From contig DOZZ01000048.1 in NCBI GenBank assembly GCA_003517725.1, forward strand, positions 3,317-25,012: a DNA stretch of 21,696 nucleotides. The letters run 5' to 3'. The DNA is from Bryobacterales bacterium (GTDB taxonomy: Bacteria; Acidobacteriota; Terriglobia; Bryobacterales; Bryobacteraceae). A program made the translations under genes and the position numbers. The stretch's first letter is position 1; every line of letters starts with the position of its first letter. The notes under the pieces were generated by a model. It searched no databases. It was not told the DNA's origin and saw only the letters and a program-made list of their open reading frames with translations. This document shows, in pieces, positions 1-8,473 of the stretch.

Positions 1-396
1 CACAACTTCGGGCCCTATCCTTACGTGATGGGGCGGGATCCGGAGGAGGTCACCGACGAGGCTTCGAAGGTCAACATTTTGAACCCTGCCAACCCGCTGT
101 TTCAGTGGCCTAACAAGATCACGGCGAAAGATTTCGAGGGCTGGGTGGAAGAGCGCGGCTCGAAGTGGTGGAAGACGTGGGACCCGCATTATGAAGCCCT
201 GCTCGAGACCCACGACGCGGATCAGCCGCCGCAAAAGGGCGGCCTGCTCTATGCGCGCTATGGTAAAGGCATCTATATCTACAACGCTTACGCGTTTTAC
301 CGGCAGTTGCCGGAAGGCGTGCCCGGCGCGTTTCGGTTGATGGCCAATATGCTGAGTTTGGCGAAAAATCCGGAGTTAGCGGCGCAGATCAAATAG
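1..396 (+). CDS. C-terminal fragment of PIG-L/LmbE-like deacetylase family protein (5' end outside window)
   Basis: The reading frame is open from base 1 (HNFGPYPYVMGRDPEE...) to a TAG at 394-396, so this is the last ~131 residues of a longer protein. The ATG at 25 is internal and is not the likely start. The tail contains W-x-DPHYE around residue 60, a QKGG segment, and GKGIYIYNAYAFYRQLPEG followed by GAFRLMANMLSL. From memory this resembles the C-terminal glutamine-amidotransferase-like region of large exported PIG-L family deacetylases of Acidobacteria and Bacteroidetes. The catalytic deacetylase domain is not in the window, so function is inferred from the tail alone. The gene converges on the TPR gene, and the two 3' ends overlap by 21 bp. 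Confidence 0.6.
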   Translation, partial: HNFGPYPYVMGRDPEEVTDEASKVNILNPANPLFQWPNKITAKDFEGWVEERGSKWWKTWDPHYEALLETHDADQPPQKGGLLYARYGKGIYIYNAYAFYRQLPEGVPGAFRLMANMLSLAKNPELAAQIK

Positions 397-1719
397 AAAC
401 TTTTCGACGGTTTCGGCACGACGCGCGCTCAGGTCCGATTCGCGCCGGGAAGCCTCCTGCTGCAGCCGATTCTGTTCGGCCGCCAGATCTTTCAGTCCCA
501 GCTGGCGGTAGATACGCGCCAGCCGGTAGTGCCCTTCAGTGGCATCGGGCTGGAGGGCCACACAGGCTTCCATCTCAACGCGGGCCTGGGCCAGGCGGTT
601 GGCCCATTCGTACGCTTTGCCCAGTTGGCAGCGGGCCAGTGCGTCTTTGGGCGTGGATCGGGCGGCTGCCTCCAGTTTCGCGATGATGGCAGAGCGGCCG
701 CTGGCGTCTCCATTTTCGTCCGCCAGCCGCAGCAGGATTGCGGCGCACACGGTTTTTTCGCGCGTGGCGCGGCAGATGACATCGACGGCGCGCGGTTCCG
801 GCGTGGCCGTGTCGAGCCAGGTCAGCTCGGCCAGATAGTGCATCGGAAGATCTTCGGATGGGGCCAGCGCGACGGCTTGCAGCAAGGCCTGGATGGCGTC
901 GTGCGAGCGATCCACCAGATAGTAATTGAGCCCTAGCAGCACGCGCACACGCGCCGAAGCCGGGAACAACTGCGCGGCTTGCTCCAGTACGGCCAGCGCC
1001 GCGGGAAACGTCTGATGCCGCAACAACTCGAGCGCCAGAGCGACGCGATAGCGCTCTTCGCGCGGCGCGAGTTCCACGGCCGACTGATAGGCATGCACAG
1101 CCGCGAGGGCATCGCCGCGCCTTTCCTCGATATCGCCGCGCAGCAGTTGCAGCGCCGCGCTATTGCCCAGGGCTTCGGCACGCTTGGCGGACGCCGCGGC
1201 GGGCTCGATGAATCCGGCGTTGAATTGCGCCAGCGCGGTGTTGAAGGCGATGTCGGGGCGCTCGGGCGCGAGCGCTGCGGCGCGCTCCAGCACGTGGGCG
1301 GCATCGGCGTAGGCGTGGACGCCCACCAATATTTGCGCGGCTTGCAGACGCATGGCCAGTTCGGCCGGAGGGGCCAGTGGAATCGCATCGAGCCGCGCTA
1401 CCGCGGGCGTCCAGTCGCCTTTGGCCGCCTGCAGCGCGGCGATGCCTGCCGCCACCTGCAGGTCAAGGTTGTCCGGCGCCAATTGCAGCGCGGCCTGCAT
1501 CTCGGCGGCGGCGCCTACGGCATCGTTTAATCCCGAAGCTATGGCCGCTTTCAGGCGATGGTACGCCAGCAGCTGCGCGGGCTCGGACGGCACCGGCGCG
1601 CCGGCTATTTCGCGGGATGCCTCGCGGTAACGATGTGCGCGCGCCAGTTCGAGCGCGCGCTCCAAAGTCGCGGCTGGCAGCAGAGACGTCACCAACAGCG
1701 CGAGGGCAAGAGTCCGCAT
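376..1719 (-). CDS. Exported tetratricopeptide-repeat protein
   Basis: This 447-residue protein starts with a short basic-hydrophobic segment (MRTLALALLVTSLLPAAT) that looks like a signal peptide, so it probably acts in the periplasm or at a membrane. The rest is nearly all alpha-helical TPR repeats with the usual A/G/L pattern and recurring "ALxLAP" turns, for example near residues 75-85, 145-155, 210-220, 275-290 and 385-395. About eight to ten repeats are visible. The C-terminus is charged (EASRRESDLSARRAETVEKFLFDLRR spread over the last ~27 residues). TPR proteins are protein-interaction scaffolds and no catalytic motif is seen, so partner and role are unknown. It is transcribed away from the APC permease gene, with 48 bp between them. 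Confidence 0.85.
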   Translation of the reverse strand: MRTLALALLVTSLLPAATLERALELARAHRYREASREIAGAPVPSEPAQLLAYHRLKAAIASGLNDAVGAAAEMQAALQLAPDNLDLQVAAGIAALQAAKGDWTPAVARLDAIPLAPPAELAMRLQAAQILVGVHAYADAAHVLERAAALAPERPDIAFNTALAQFNAGFIEPAAASAKRAEALGNSAALQLLRGDIEERRGDALAAVHAYQSAVELAPREERYRVALALELLRHQTFPAALAVLEQAAQLFPASARVRVLLGLNYYLVDRSHDAIQALLQAVALAPSEDLPMHYLAELTWLDTATPEPRAVDVICRATREKTVCAAILLRLADENGDASGRSAIIAKLEAAARSTPKDALARCQLGKAYEWANRLAQARVEMEACVALQPDATEGHYRLARIYRQLGLKDLAAEQNRLQQEASRRESDLSARRAETVEKFLFDLRR

Positions 1720-1767
1720 TCATTTCGATTCTTCCACACGCGCGGGACAGTCCGTTGACGTGCGAAA

Positions 1768-3132
1768 ATGTGGGTCTTGCCCGACACTGCTCCGCACGGT
1801 TTAAAGCGCACCCTGGGCGTCTGGCAAGCCACCGCGGCCAACATGCTCGATATGATCGGCGTGGGGCCGTTCCTAACCATTCCGCTGCTGCTGAAGAGCA
1901 TGAACGGGCCGCAGGCCATGCTGGGCTGGCTGATCGGCGCGGTGGTGGCGATGTGCGACGGGCTGGTGTGGGCGGAGCTCGGCGCGGCCATGCCGGGCAC
2001 CGGAGGTCCCTATGTTTATTTGAACGAGGCGTACGGCCCACGCGGCATGGGGCGCATGATGAGCTTCCTGTTCATCTGGTCGACGGTGTGCGTGGCGCCG
2101 CTCTCGATTGCGGCCGGCGCCGTGGGCTTCGGCCAGTACACCCGCTTTCTGTGGCCCGCGATGAGCGCCTGGCAGGAGAAGGGCATGGCCATTCTGGTGT
2201 GCGTGGCCATTACCGTGCTGCTCTATCGAGACACACGCTCGATTGGGCGGATGGGGATTGTGATGTGGATGGTGGTGCTGTTCACGGTGCTGTGGATTAC
2301 GATAGCGGGCCTGTTTAATTTCCGCGCGGATCGCATCTTCGATTTTCCGCCTCACGCTTTCGACATGTCCTGGAATTGGTTCGCGGGTCTGGGCGGCGCC
2401 ACGCTGCTGGCGATGTACGACTACGGCGGCTACAACAACGTGTGCTTCTTCGCGGGCGAGGTGAAGAGTCCGGCGCGTGTAATCCCGCGCTCCATCCTGT
2501 GGTCGATCGCGGTGGTCGCGGCGTTGTATCTGACGATGAACATGACCATCATCGGCGTCGTGCCGTGGCGCGAGGCGGTGCAGTCGAAGTTCATCGTGTC
2601 GGACTTTATCCAGCGCATTCACGGGTCGGTGGCGGCGCAGTGGGCCACCGGGCTGATTCTGTTCACCACCTTCGCTTCGTTGTTTGCGGTGCTGCTGGGA
2701 TATTCGCGCGTGCCCTACGCGGCGGCTGTGGACGGCCGCTTCTTCGCCGCGTTTGGGAAGCTCCACCGCACGCGCAATTTTCCAGCGTTTTCGCTGCTCT
2801 TTTTTGGCGCGACCTCGGCGCTGGCCTGCCTGCTGGATCTGGCGGACCTGTTGACGGCACTGATTGTGATCCAGATCATGGTGCAGTTCATGGCGCAGGT
2901 GGTGGCTGTCACGCTGATCCGCCGCAACCGGCCCGACATCGAGCGGCCCTTCCGCATGTGGCTGTATCCGTGGACCAGCGTGGTGGCGTTCGGCGGCTGG
3001 GCCTTCATTCTGGCCGCTAGCGAACTGAAATTTATACTGTGGGGCGTGGCGCTGCTGATCGCCGGCATTCTGGCTTATCTTTGGAGGGCGCGGGCAGCGG
3101 CCGAGTGGCCCTTCGCGCGGGTGACGGCATGA
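1768..3132 (+). CDS. APC-superfamily amino acid/amine permease
   Basis: This 454-residue protein is highly hydrophobic, with about 12 predicted membrane helices. The first begins near residue 25 in the NMLDMIGVGPFLTIPLLL segment, which corresponds to the substrate-binding unwound helix 1 of APC transporters. A family-like motif, AELGAAMPGTGGPYVYLNEAYGP, spans residues 69-91 between helices 2 and 3. It probably imports an amino acid, amine or other small organic ion with a proton or sodium ion; the substrate cannot be read from sequence. It is the first gene of an operon: its TGA overlaps the ATG of the PfkB kinase gene (ATGA at 3129-3132). An APC carrier leading a sugar-kinase/glycosidase operon is unusual and suggests the substrate may be an amino- or acyl-linked glycoside (inference). 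Confidence 0.85.
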   Translation: MWVLPDTAPHGLKRTLGVWQATAANMLDMIGVGPFLTIPLLLKSMNGPQAMLGWLIGAVVAMCDGLVWAELGAAMPGTGGPYVYLNEAYGPRGMGRMMSFLFIWSTVCVAPLSIAAGAVGFGQYTRFLWPAMSAWQEKGMAILVCVAITVLLYRDTRSIGRMGIVMWMVVLFTVLWITIAGLFNFRADRIFDFPPHAFDMSWNWFAGLGGATLLAMYDYGGYNNVCFFAGEVKSPARVIPRSILWSIAVVAALYLTMNMTIIGVVPWREAVQSKFIVSDFIQRIHGSVAAQWATGLILFTTFASLFAVLLGYSRVPYAAAVDGRFFAAFGKLHRTRNFPAFSLLFFGATSALACLLDLADLLTALIVIQIMVQFMAQVVAVTLIRRNRPDIERPFRMWLYPWTSVVAFGGWAFILAASELKFILWGVALLIAGILAYLWRARAAAEWPFARVTA

Positions 3133-4004
3133 GCGCGCAGGTGACGGCGCTGGTAGCGGGCGATCTTTATCTGGACCTGATTTTGACGGGTTTCCCGTTC
3201 TGGCCGGCGCCGGGCGAGGAGTCGTTCGCGCGCGCCATGCACCGCGACATCGGCGGCGGCGCGGCAATCACGGCCTGCGGCCTGGCCAAACTCGAGGTGC
3301 CCACCGGCATCGTTGGCACCGTCGGCGCGTCGGACTGCGAGTGGGTGGTGGAGCGTATGGAGGGATATGGCGTGAACACCTCGGCCCTGCGACAGGATGC
3401 GGGCGATTATACGGCGGTCACAGTCGCGGTCTCGGACGCCAAAGACCGCGCGTTCTTCACGTATGCGGGCCCTAACGAAAGGACGCGCGAAATTCTCGAG
3501 AAGGAACCGCTGCCCACCGCGCGGCATATCCACCTGGCCTGCATCCCGACGCTCGACGCGATGCGGCGGCTGCGCGCCGACGGCTACACCATTTCCGTGG
3601 ATATCGGCTGGCATCCCGACTGGCTGGCCGATGCCCGCAACGCCGAAATTCTGCACCTGGCCGATATCTTTTTCCCGAACCAGCGCGAGGCAGCAGCCAT
3701 CCGGCCCTGGATCGGCGAACTGGAGGGTATCATGCTGGTAACCAAGCACGGGGCGCGGGGCGCGGAGGCGCAGCGGGCCGGAGAGCGCGTGGAGCATCCG
3801 GGGTTCCGGGTCGAGACTCGCGAGACGACGGGCGCCGGGGATTGCTTCGACGCCGGTTTCCTGGCCGCGTGGCTGGAGGGTAAAGCGCTGGCGGAGTGCC
3901 TGCGCATCGGCAACGCTTGCGGTGCTCTCTCGACGCGCGAAGTGGGCGGCATCGCGGGCATGCCGACTAAAATTCAATTGGAGGAATTTCTGTGCGCAAC
4001 GTAG
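3129..4004 (+). CDS. PfkB-family (ribokinase-like) carbohydrate kinase
   Basis: The ATG at 3129 overlaps the permease stop (ATGA). This start gives 291 residues and begins directly at the first strand (VTALVAGDLYLDLIL); upstream in-frame sequence is permease gene in another frame. The N-terminal GGGAAITACGLAKL segment (residues 42-55) is PfkB signature 1, and ETTGAGDCFDAGFLAAW (232-248) is signature 2 with catalytic Asp238 and the anion hole GAGD. PfkB enzymes phosphorylate sugars, nucleosides or related alcohols with ATP; the substrate is unknown. Its stop overlaps the GH4 start by 13 nt. The GH4 family often needs phosphorylated glycosides and no PTS gene is nearby, so this kinase may supply the phosphorylated substrate (inference). 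Confidence 0.9.
   Translation: MSAQVTALVAGDLYLDLILTGFPFWPAPGEESFARAMHRDIGGGAAITACGLAKLEVPTGIVGTVGASDCEWVVERMEGYGVNTSALRQDAGDYTAVTVAVSDAKDRAFFTYAGPNERTREILEKEPLPTARHIHLACIPTLDAMRRLRADGYTISVDIGWHPDWLADARNAEILHLADIFFPNQREAAAIRPWIGELEGIMLVTKHGARGAEAQRAGERVEHPGFRVETRETTGAGDCFDAGFLAAWLEGKALAECLRIGNACGALSTREVGGIAGMPTKIQLEEFLCAT
3980..3984 (+). promoter_or_regulatory. Shine-Dalgarno site for the GH4 GTG start
   Basis: GGAGG sits within the 3' end of the pfkB-type gene, 7 nt before the GTG at 3992. It decides the start of the overlapping GH4 gene. Confidence 0.8.
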
Positions 4005-5347
4005 CGGTGCTGGGCGGCGGTGGTTTGCGCACGCCTCTGCTGATTCACGGCATTGCCCAATCCCAGGCGGCGCTGGAGATTGGCGAACTGCGGCTCTATG
4101 ACATTGACCCGCGGCGCGCCGAAATTATGGCGGGGCTGGGCCGGGAAATTGTGCGCAAACTAGGCGCCGATATCCGGATTACGACGCAGCCCTCCGTGGA
4201 ATCGGCCGTCGAGGGCGTCGATTTCGTGCTGAGCAGCCTGCGCGTGGGCGGCATGGCGGCGCGCGCGCGCGACGAAGGCATCGCCATGCTGCACGGACTG
4301 GCGGGCCAGGAGACCACCGGGCCGGGCGGACTGGCCATGGCGCTGCGTACGGTTCCGGTGGCGCTCGAACACGCGCGCGTCATCGAAAAGGCGGCGCCGC
4401 ACGCCTGGTACATCAACTTCACGAACCCCGCGGGATTGATTACGCAAGCGCTCTCGCAGCTCAGCCAAGTGCGCGTGATCGGCATCTGCGACACGCCGGC
4501 GGAACTGTTCCACCGCATCGCGTGGGCACTGGGCGAGCCGAGCGAGCGCGTGGTCTGCGACTACGCGGGATTGAATCATCTGGGCTGGGTGCGCGGCGTC
4601 ACGGTGAACGGCCGCGATGTGACGGACGAGATCCTGGGCAACATCGAGCTGTTGCGCGGGCTCTACTCCGCGGACCTGTTCGACCCCGAACTGATTCGCG
4701 TGCTGCGGCTGATTCCGACCGAGTACCTGTTTTTTTACTACAGCCAGCGCAAGGCCTACCGCAACCAGGTGCGTGCCGGCACGACGCGGGGCGCCGAGCT
4801 GGAACGCATGAACACCGCGCTCTTCGCCGAGATGCAGACGCAGGACGCCGCGGCATCGCTGATCACCTATCGCAATTATCTGAATCAGCGCAACGCGTCG
4901 TATATGAAGCTGGAAGCCGAGGCGGGCACGGCGTTCGGTAACGCGCACCAGGAGGACGATCCGTTTATGGGCGCCACCGGGTACCACCGCATTGCCGTCG
5001 AAGTGATGACGGGGCTGGTCAGCGAAACTCCGCGTGAGGTGGTTGTCAACGTACGGAACGAAGGCAGCATCGCGGATCTGGAAGACGACGATATCGTGGA
5101 AGTGCCGTGCCACATCACGACCGGCGGCGCGCGGCCGGCGCACATCGGCAAACTGCCGGAAGCGGTGCGCGGGCTGGTGCTGGCGGTAAAGGCATATGAG
5201 CGCACGGCGATTCGCGCGGCGGTGGCGCGCTCGGGCGATCTGGCGCAACTGGCTATGCTGGAACTGCCGATCGTCGGGCAATGGGAGATCGCGCGCGAAA
5301 TTCGCGAGGCGCTCGATCGCAGCGACCCCGGTTTGTTCCGGCAATGA
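3992..5347 (+). CDS. Glycoside hydrolase family 4 protein (6-phospho-beta-glucosidase-like)
   Basis: The GTG start at 3992 lies 7 nt after a GGAGG ribosome-binding site (3980-3984) and gives 451 residues, normal for GH4. An N-terminal Rossmann fold for NAD (VAVLGGGGLRTP, residues 4-14) is followed by LYDID (35-39), the NPAG motif (145-148), the metal-site cysteine in GICDTP (Cys166) and a metal-site histidine in GLNHLGW (His196). A YLFFYYSQRKAYRNQ segment near 245-259 probably holds the catalytic tyrosine. GH4 enzymes cleave glycosides by a redox-elimination mechanism using NAD and a divalent metal, usually on 6-phosphorylated substrates. The residue after the metal cysteine is Asp here, whereas I recall Asn in well-studied 6-phospho-beta-glucosidases; this may mark a different substrate group. 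It is the third gene of the operon. Confidence 0.88.
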   Translation: MRNVAVLGGGGLRTPLLIHGIAQSQAALEIGELRLYDIDPRRAEIMAGLGREIVRKLGADIRITTQPSVESAVEGVDFVLSSLRVGGMAARARDEGIAMLHGLAGQETTGPGGLAMALRTVPVALEHARVIEKAAPHAWYINFTNPAGLITQALSQLSQVRVIGICDTPAELFHRIAWALGEPSERVVCDYAGLNHLGWVRGVTVNGRDVTDEILGNIELLRGLYSADLFDPELIRVLRLIPTEYLFFYYSQRKAYRNQVRAGTTRGAELERMNTALFAEMQTQDAAASLITYRNYLNQRNASYMKLEAEAGTAFGNAHQEDDPFMGATGYHRIAVEVMTGLVSETPREVVVNVRNEGSIADLEDDDIVEVPCHITTGGARPAHIGKLPEAVRGLVLAVKAYERTAIRAAVARSGDLAQLAMLELPIVGQWEIAREIREALDRSDPGLFRQ

Positions 5348-5360
5348 TAAGGTAAGTGCC

Positions 5361-5933
5361 ATGAAAATTACGTTCCTGATCGGATATTTTGTGGCGGCGG
5401 CCTTGATGACCGCTGCTCCGCCCGCGCCCGAGACACAGATTGCGCAGGCGGTGTTGGCGGCTCCGGCCGAGATGCGCGAGGGCGCCGCCGTGCTGGGTTA
5501 CAACGCGCAAGGCGAGTTGGTGAAGCTGCGCGAGGGCAAGAACGAACTGATCTGCCTGGCTAGCGATCCGGCCAAAACCACGATCAGCGTCGCGTGTTAT
5601 CACAAGGACCTGGAGCCTTACATGGCGCGCGGACGTGAACTTGTCGCGCAGAAAATCACCGGGCAAAAGCGCAACGACATCCGCTGGAAGGAAGTGGCCG
5701 ACGGCAAGCTGCAGTTGCCGCGCGAGCCGCGCACTCTATACGTGCTGACGGGCAGCGCCTATGACGCCGCCACCGGGAAAGTGTCCGACGCATACCTGCG
5801 CTGGGTGATTTACACGCCCTTTGCGACGCCCGCGACCACCGGCCTCTCGACCAAGCCCAGCGATGGCGCTCCGTGGCTGATGTCGGGCGGTACCGCTGGC
5901 GCCCATATCATGATCAACCCGCCGAAGAAATAG
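5361..5933 (+). CDS. Small exported protein of unknown function
   Basis: The ATG at 5361 (13 bp after the GH4 stop, with a weak AAGG-type site upstream) gives 190 residues. Residues 1-20 (MKITFLIGYFVAAALMTAAP) look like a signal peptide with cleavage near TAA/AP. The mature part is soluble. It has a VLGYNAQGELVKLREGKNELICLASDP region near 45-70, one CYHKDLEP segment near 80, and a C-terminal TPSDGAPWLMSGGTAGAHIMINP-like region; I recognise no catalytic motif. It may be periplasmic, and a link to the glycoside operon is suggested only by its close spacing. I do not recognise a named family. Confidence 0.75.
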   Translation: MKITFLIGYFVAAALMTAAPPAPETQIAQAVLAAPAEMREGAAVLGYNAQGELVKLREGKNELICLASDPAKTTISVACYHKDLEPYMARGRELVAQKITGQKRNDIRWKEVADGKLQLPREPRTLYVLTGSAYDAATGKVSDAYLRWVIYTPFATPATTGLSTKPSDGAPWLMSGGTAGAHIMINPPKK

Positions 5934-6000
5934 AGGGGCGCTGCCAGCCCATTTGTGCGGCCTGCGCCCTGGGCCCTCGATTGCTGCAAGATTGGCAGAC

Positions 6001-7131
6001 ATGACCACTCCAACCGTTTCCTCACCGGGCCGCCTGAGCGTGGCGCGGCTCACAGAACTGGCGACCGCGCAGGGCCCCTGCATTACGCTCGTGATACCGC
6101 ACTCCGATGGCGACAGTTTTCGAATCAAAATCAAGGATGTCTTGCGCCAGGTGGAAGAGCGCGCGGGAGGCTTGGCGCCGGCCGTACGCGCGACTCTCTC
6201 GAACGCTGCGGCAGATGGCGTCCAGCCCGGCACGTTCGTGCTGCTGCAGTGTGGCGCGACGGCCGAGCATTTCGAGACGCCGGAACTGCTGCGTGAACAG
6301 GTCTCAATTGGCCCTCGATTCTCGCTTCGGGCGCTGCTGCCGCTGCTCAGCCGGCCTCAGGAATTTCTGCTGCTGGCGCTTAGCCAAAACCGCACACGGC
6401 TTTTGCGCTGCACCGCCACTACGTCGGAGGAGATTGCGTTTCCCGCCGGCGTGCCCACCAGTCTGGAGGACGCCATGCAGACCAGTCAGCCCGACCATAT
6501 GCTCGATAACCGGTCCGCTGGCGGCCCCTCGATGGGTTCGATGCGCGGCGTAATGTTCGGCACAACCACGGAACGCGAAGACAAGTATGAACGCCTGCTG
6601 CAATTCTTCTCGGCCCTCAACCGAGGCTTGCAGCCGCTGTTTGCGGAGAACATTCCAGTCGTGCCGGTGGGCGTGGAGCACGAACTGGCGCTGTATCGCA
6701 CGGTAAATACTTATCCGCATCTGGTGGAGCCCGGCATACACGGCGCACCGGATGGCCTGAAAGGTGGAGAGATGCACCGGCGCGCGCTCGAACTGCTGGG
6801 CGCGACGCTGCCCGAACCGATTCGTAAAACGCTCGAAAATTTCGACAAGCAGGTGGGCACCGGCCACGCTTCCGTGCATGCGCAGGAGATTGTGAAGGCT
6901 GCGTTCGAGGGCCGGGTGGCGAGTCTATTTTTGCAACAGGATGCCCAGTATCACGGAGACTTCGACGCCGCCCGGCAGCGCGTCAGGCATGCGGAAGATT
7001 CCGAGGAGAACGATCTGCTGAACGACGCCATCGTTCAGACCATCGCCAACGGCGGTTTCGCGGCGGTGCTGCCTGCCTCGGCCATGCCGCAAGGCGTGCC
7101 GGTTTGCGCGACCTTCCGCTATCCGCTTTAG
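6001..7131 (+). CDS. baeRF family 3-like protein (bacterial archaeo-eukaryotic release factor fold)
   Basis: The ATG at 6001 gives 376 residues; an in-frame ATG at 5953 would add 16 residues lacking domain character and lies closer to the preceding gene. The segment RFSLRALLPLLSRPQEFLLLALSQNRTRLLRC (from about residue 98) and a later EDKYERLLQFFSALNRGLQP helix region match my memory of the baeRF family 3 group, relatives of the eRF1/Pelota release-factor fold. No GGQ is present, so peptidyl-tRNA hydrolysis is not expected. Family members have been proposed to act on ribosomes or in stress, but this remains prediction. It stands alone, and its stop is 3 bp from the stop of the convergent redoxin gene. 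Confidence 0.7.
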   Translation: MTTPTVSSPGRLSVARLTELATAQGPCITLVIPHSDGDSFRIKIKDVLRQVEERAGGLAPAVRATLSNAAADGVQPGTFVLLQCGATAEHFETPELLREQVSIGPRFSLRALLPLLSRPQEFLLLALSQNRTRLLRCTATTSEEIAFPAGVPTSLEDAMQTSQPDHMLDNRSAGGPSMGSMRGVMFGTTTEREDKYERLLQFFSALNRGLQPLFAENIPVVPVGVEHELALYRTVNTYPHLVEPGIHGAPDGLKGGEMHRRALELLGATLPEPIRKTLENFDKQVGTGHASVHAQEIVKAAFEGRVASLFLQQDAQYHGDFDAARQRVRHAEDSEENDLLNDAIVQTIANGGFAAVLPASAMPQGVPVCATFRYPL

Positions 7132-7134
7132 GCG

Positions 7135-8283
7135 CTACTTGGAAGCCCAGTACGCGCGGTGGCCGATGTAATCCGGGTCGGGCAGATTGGCCAGAATAAT
7201 GCGGCGGAGATCGAGCGTATCGACTTCGCCCTGCTTCTGGTAAATGACTTTCCCGCCCGGCGCGATCACCATGGTGAACGGCACGCCGGCTTCCCACTTG
7301 GCGTCGAACGCCGCCTGCATGGCGTAGGTGTCGTCTGAGGCGAACTGCAAATTGCGCCCCGACGCGTGCTGCTTTTCGAGAGCTTTCAAAACGCCGGCGC
7401 GCTCATCCGGCAGATTGGTCGCGACCGTCACCAGTTCGAAATCGCGCCCTCGAAACATGCGGTACGTGGTTTCGAGATCGGGGAATTCGTTGATGCACGG
7501 TCCGCACCAGGTGGCCCAGAAATTCACCAGCAGTACTTTGCCGGTGGAGTTCGCCCGCAATGCCTTGAGCCCTTCGGCCGTGACCGGCTCGACCGTTACG
7601 GGCTCGGCTTCGATCTTGCGCAACTCGTCGGCGCGGCTCGCCTGTTTCGATTTCCATTTAGTGGAACAGCCAAACACGCCGGTGTGGTTTACGGCCACCT
7701 GCTGACCAGCCAGAAGCGCATCGATGGCGGCGCGCGCCTCCTGCTTCTTCACCAGGCTCTCGCGCTGGCTGTTATCGATGTGGCCCTCGTAGCGCAGCTT
7801 GCGCTCTTTATCGAAAATAAAGATGTGAGGCGTCGCTTTGGGCCCGTAGGCGCGCGACACGGACTGTGTTTCGCCGTCGTAAAGGTAGGGGAAATCGAAG
7901 TGGCGGTAGGCCGCGCGGATCTTCATCTCCTCCAGGCTGTCGCTGACGTCGGTGTAGCCCAATTCGTTCAGCCGAATGGCCGTGGGGTCGTTGGGCTCAA
8001 TGGCGACCAGCGTCACGCCGCGTCCGCGATAGTCGTCGGCCAGCTTCTTGATGCGGCCTTCATACAATTGCGCCGTGGGGCAGTGGTTGCACGTGAAGAC
8101 GATGGCCAGCACGCGCGCGCCCGCATAGTCGCTCAGGCGGTGCGCCTTGCCGTCAATCCCGGGCAGCGAAAAATCCGGGGCGGGGGATCCGATGGCGAGC
8201 GTCGGATGAGTATCGTCTTCGGCTGACCGGCCGGCCACTGGCGTCAGCAGCGCCAGCAGGCCGAGAGCGAGAAGGAACCGCAT
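7135..8283 (-). CDS. Exported double-thioredoxin-fold protein (AhpC/TSA-like plus TlpA-like)
   Basis: This 382-residue protein starts with a signal-like segment (MRFLLALGLLALLTPVAGRSA). Domain 1 (about residues 30-190) has the peroxiredoxin/redoxin layout PAPDFSLPGIDGK...LSDYAG, then a CNHC pair (Cys65 and Cys68). Domain 2 (about 225-375) is TlpA/ResA-like with VNFWATWCGPC (Cys260 and Cys263) and a cis-Pro segment GVPFTMVI. It should act outside the cytoplasm as a thiol-disulfide oxidoreductase, for example in cytochrome maturation, disulfide repair or oxidant defence; the partner is unknown. A strong AGGAGG ribosome-binding site lies 8 nt before the ATG. The two CxxC domains in one chain could pass electrons between them (inference). 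Confidence 0.85.
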   Translation of the reverse strand: MRFLLALGLLALLTPVAGRSAEDDTHPTLAIGSPAPDFSLPGIDGKAHRLSDYAGARVLAIVFTCNHCPTAQLYEGRIKKLADDYRGRGVTLVAIEPNDPTAIRLNELGYTDVSDSLEEMKIRAAYRHFDFPYLYDGETQSVSRAYGPKATPHIFIFDKERKLRYEGHIDNSQRESLVKKQEARAAIDALLAGQQVAVNHTGVFGCSTKWKSKQASRADELRKIEAEPVTVEPVTAEGLKALRANSTGKVLLVNFWATWCGPCINEFPDLETTYRMFRGRDFELVTVATNLPDERAGVLKALEKQHASGRNLQFASDDTYAMQAAFDAKWEAGVPFTMVIAPGGKVIYQKQGEVDTLDLRRIILANLPDPDYIGHRAYWASK

Positions 8284-8291
8284 GGTGTTTG

Positions 8292-8297
8292 CCTCCT
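8292..8297 (-). promoter_or_regulatory. Shine-Dalgarno site of the double-redoxin gene
   Basis: The plus strand reads CCTCCT, so the minus strand reads AGGAGG, 8 nt before the ATG whose first base is 8283. It is the best ribosome-binding site in the window and confirms this start. Confidence 0.85.
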
Positions 8298-8473
8298 GAA
8301 ACTTCTAGTGTAGTGCGTCCGCTTTTTTGCGGCTTTTCCCCGAATAGGGCCTTGCGGCCCACTTGGCGCGCAGGGTCGAAAAAAACTTAGTCTGGTGCGA
8401 CCGCTGTCTGAAATCCGTTAGTCGGGCACGCTGAATCAACTTCGCGCGGCAGTCCCCTCGGGCCAGCCGCCGA

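Noticed and set aside
3039..3128. Longer start for the PfkB kinase
   Set aside because: These bases code for the permease C-terminus, and the ATGA overlap gives a natural start at 3129.
1873..3267. 464-residue minus-strand open frame over the permease
   Set aside because: Arg/His/Pro-rich composition typical of an antisense shadow; the plus strand encodes a clear APC permease.
8317..8360. CCGC-T6-GCGG and GGGCC/GGCCC repeats as terminators
   Set aside because: Stems are 4-5 bp, and no T-tract lies in the right place on either strand; both neighbouring genes diverge, so no terminator is expected.
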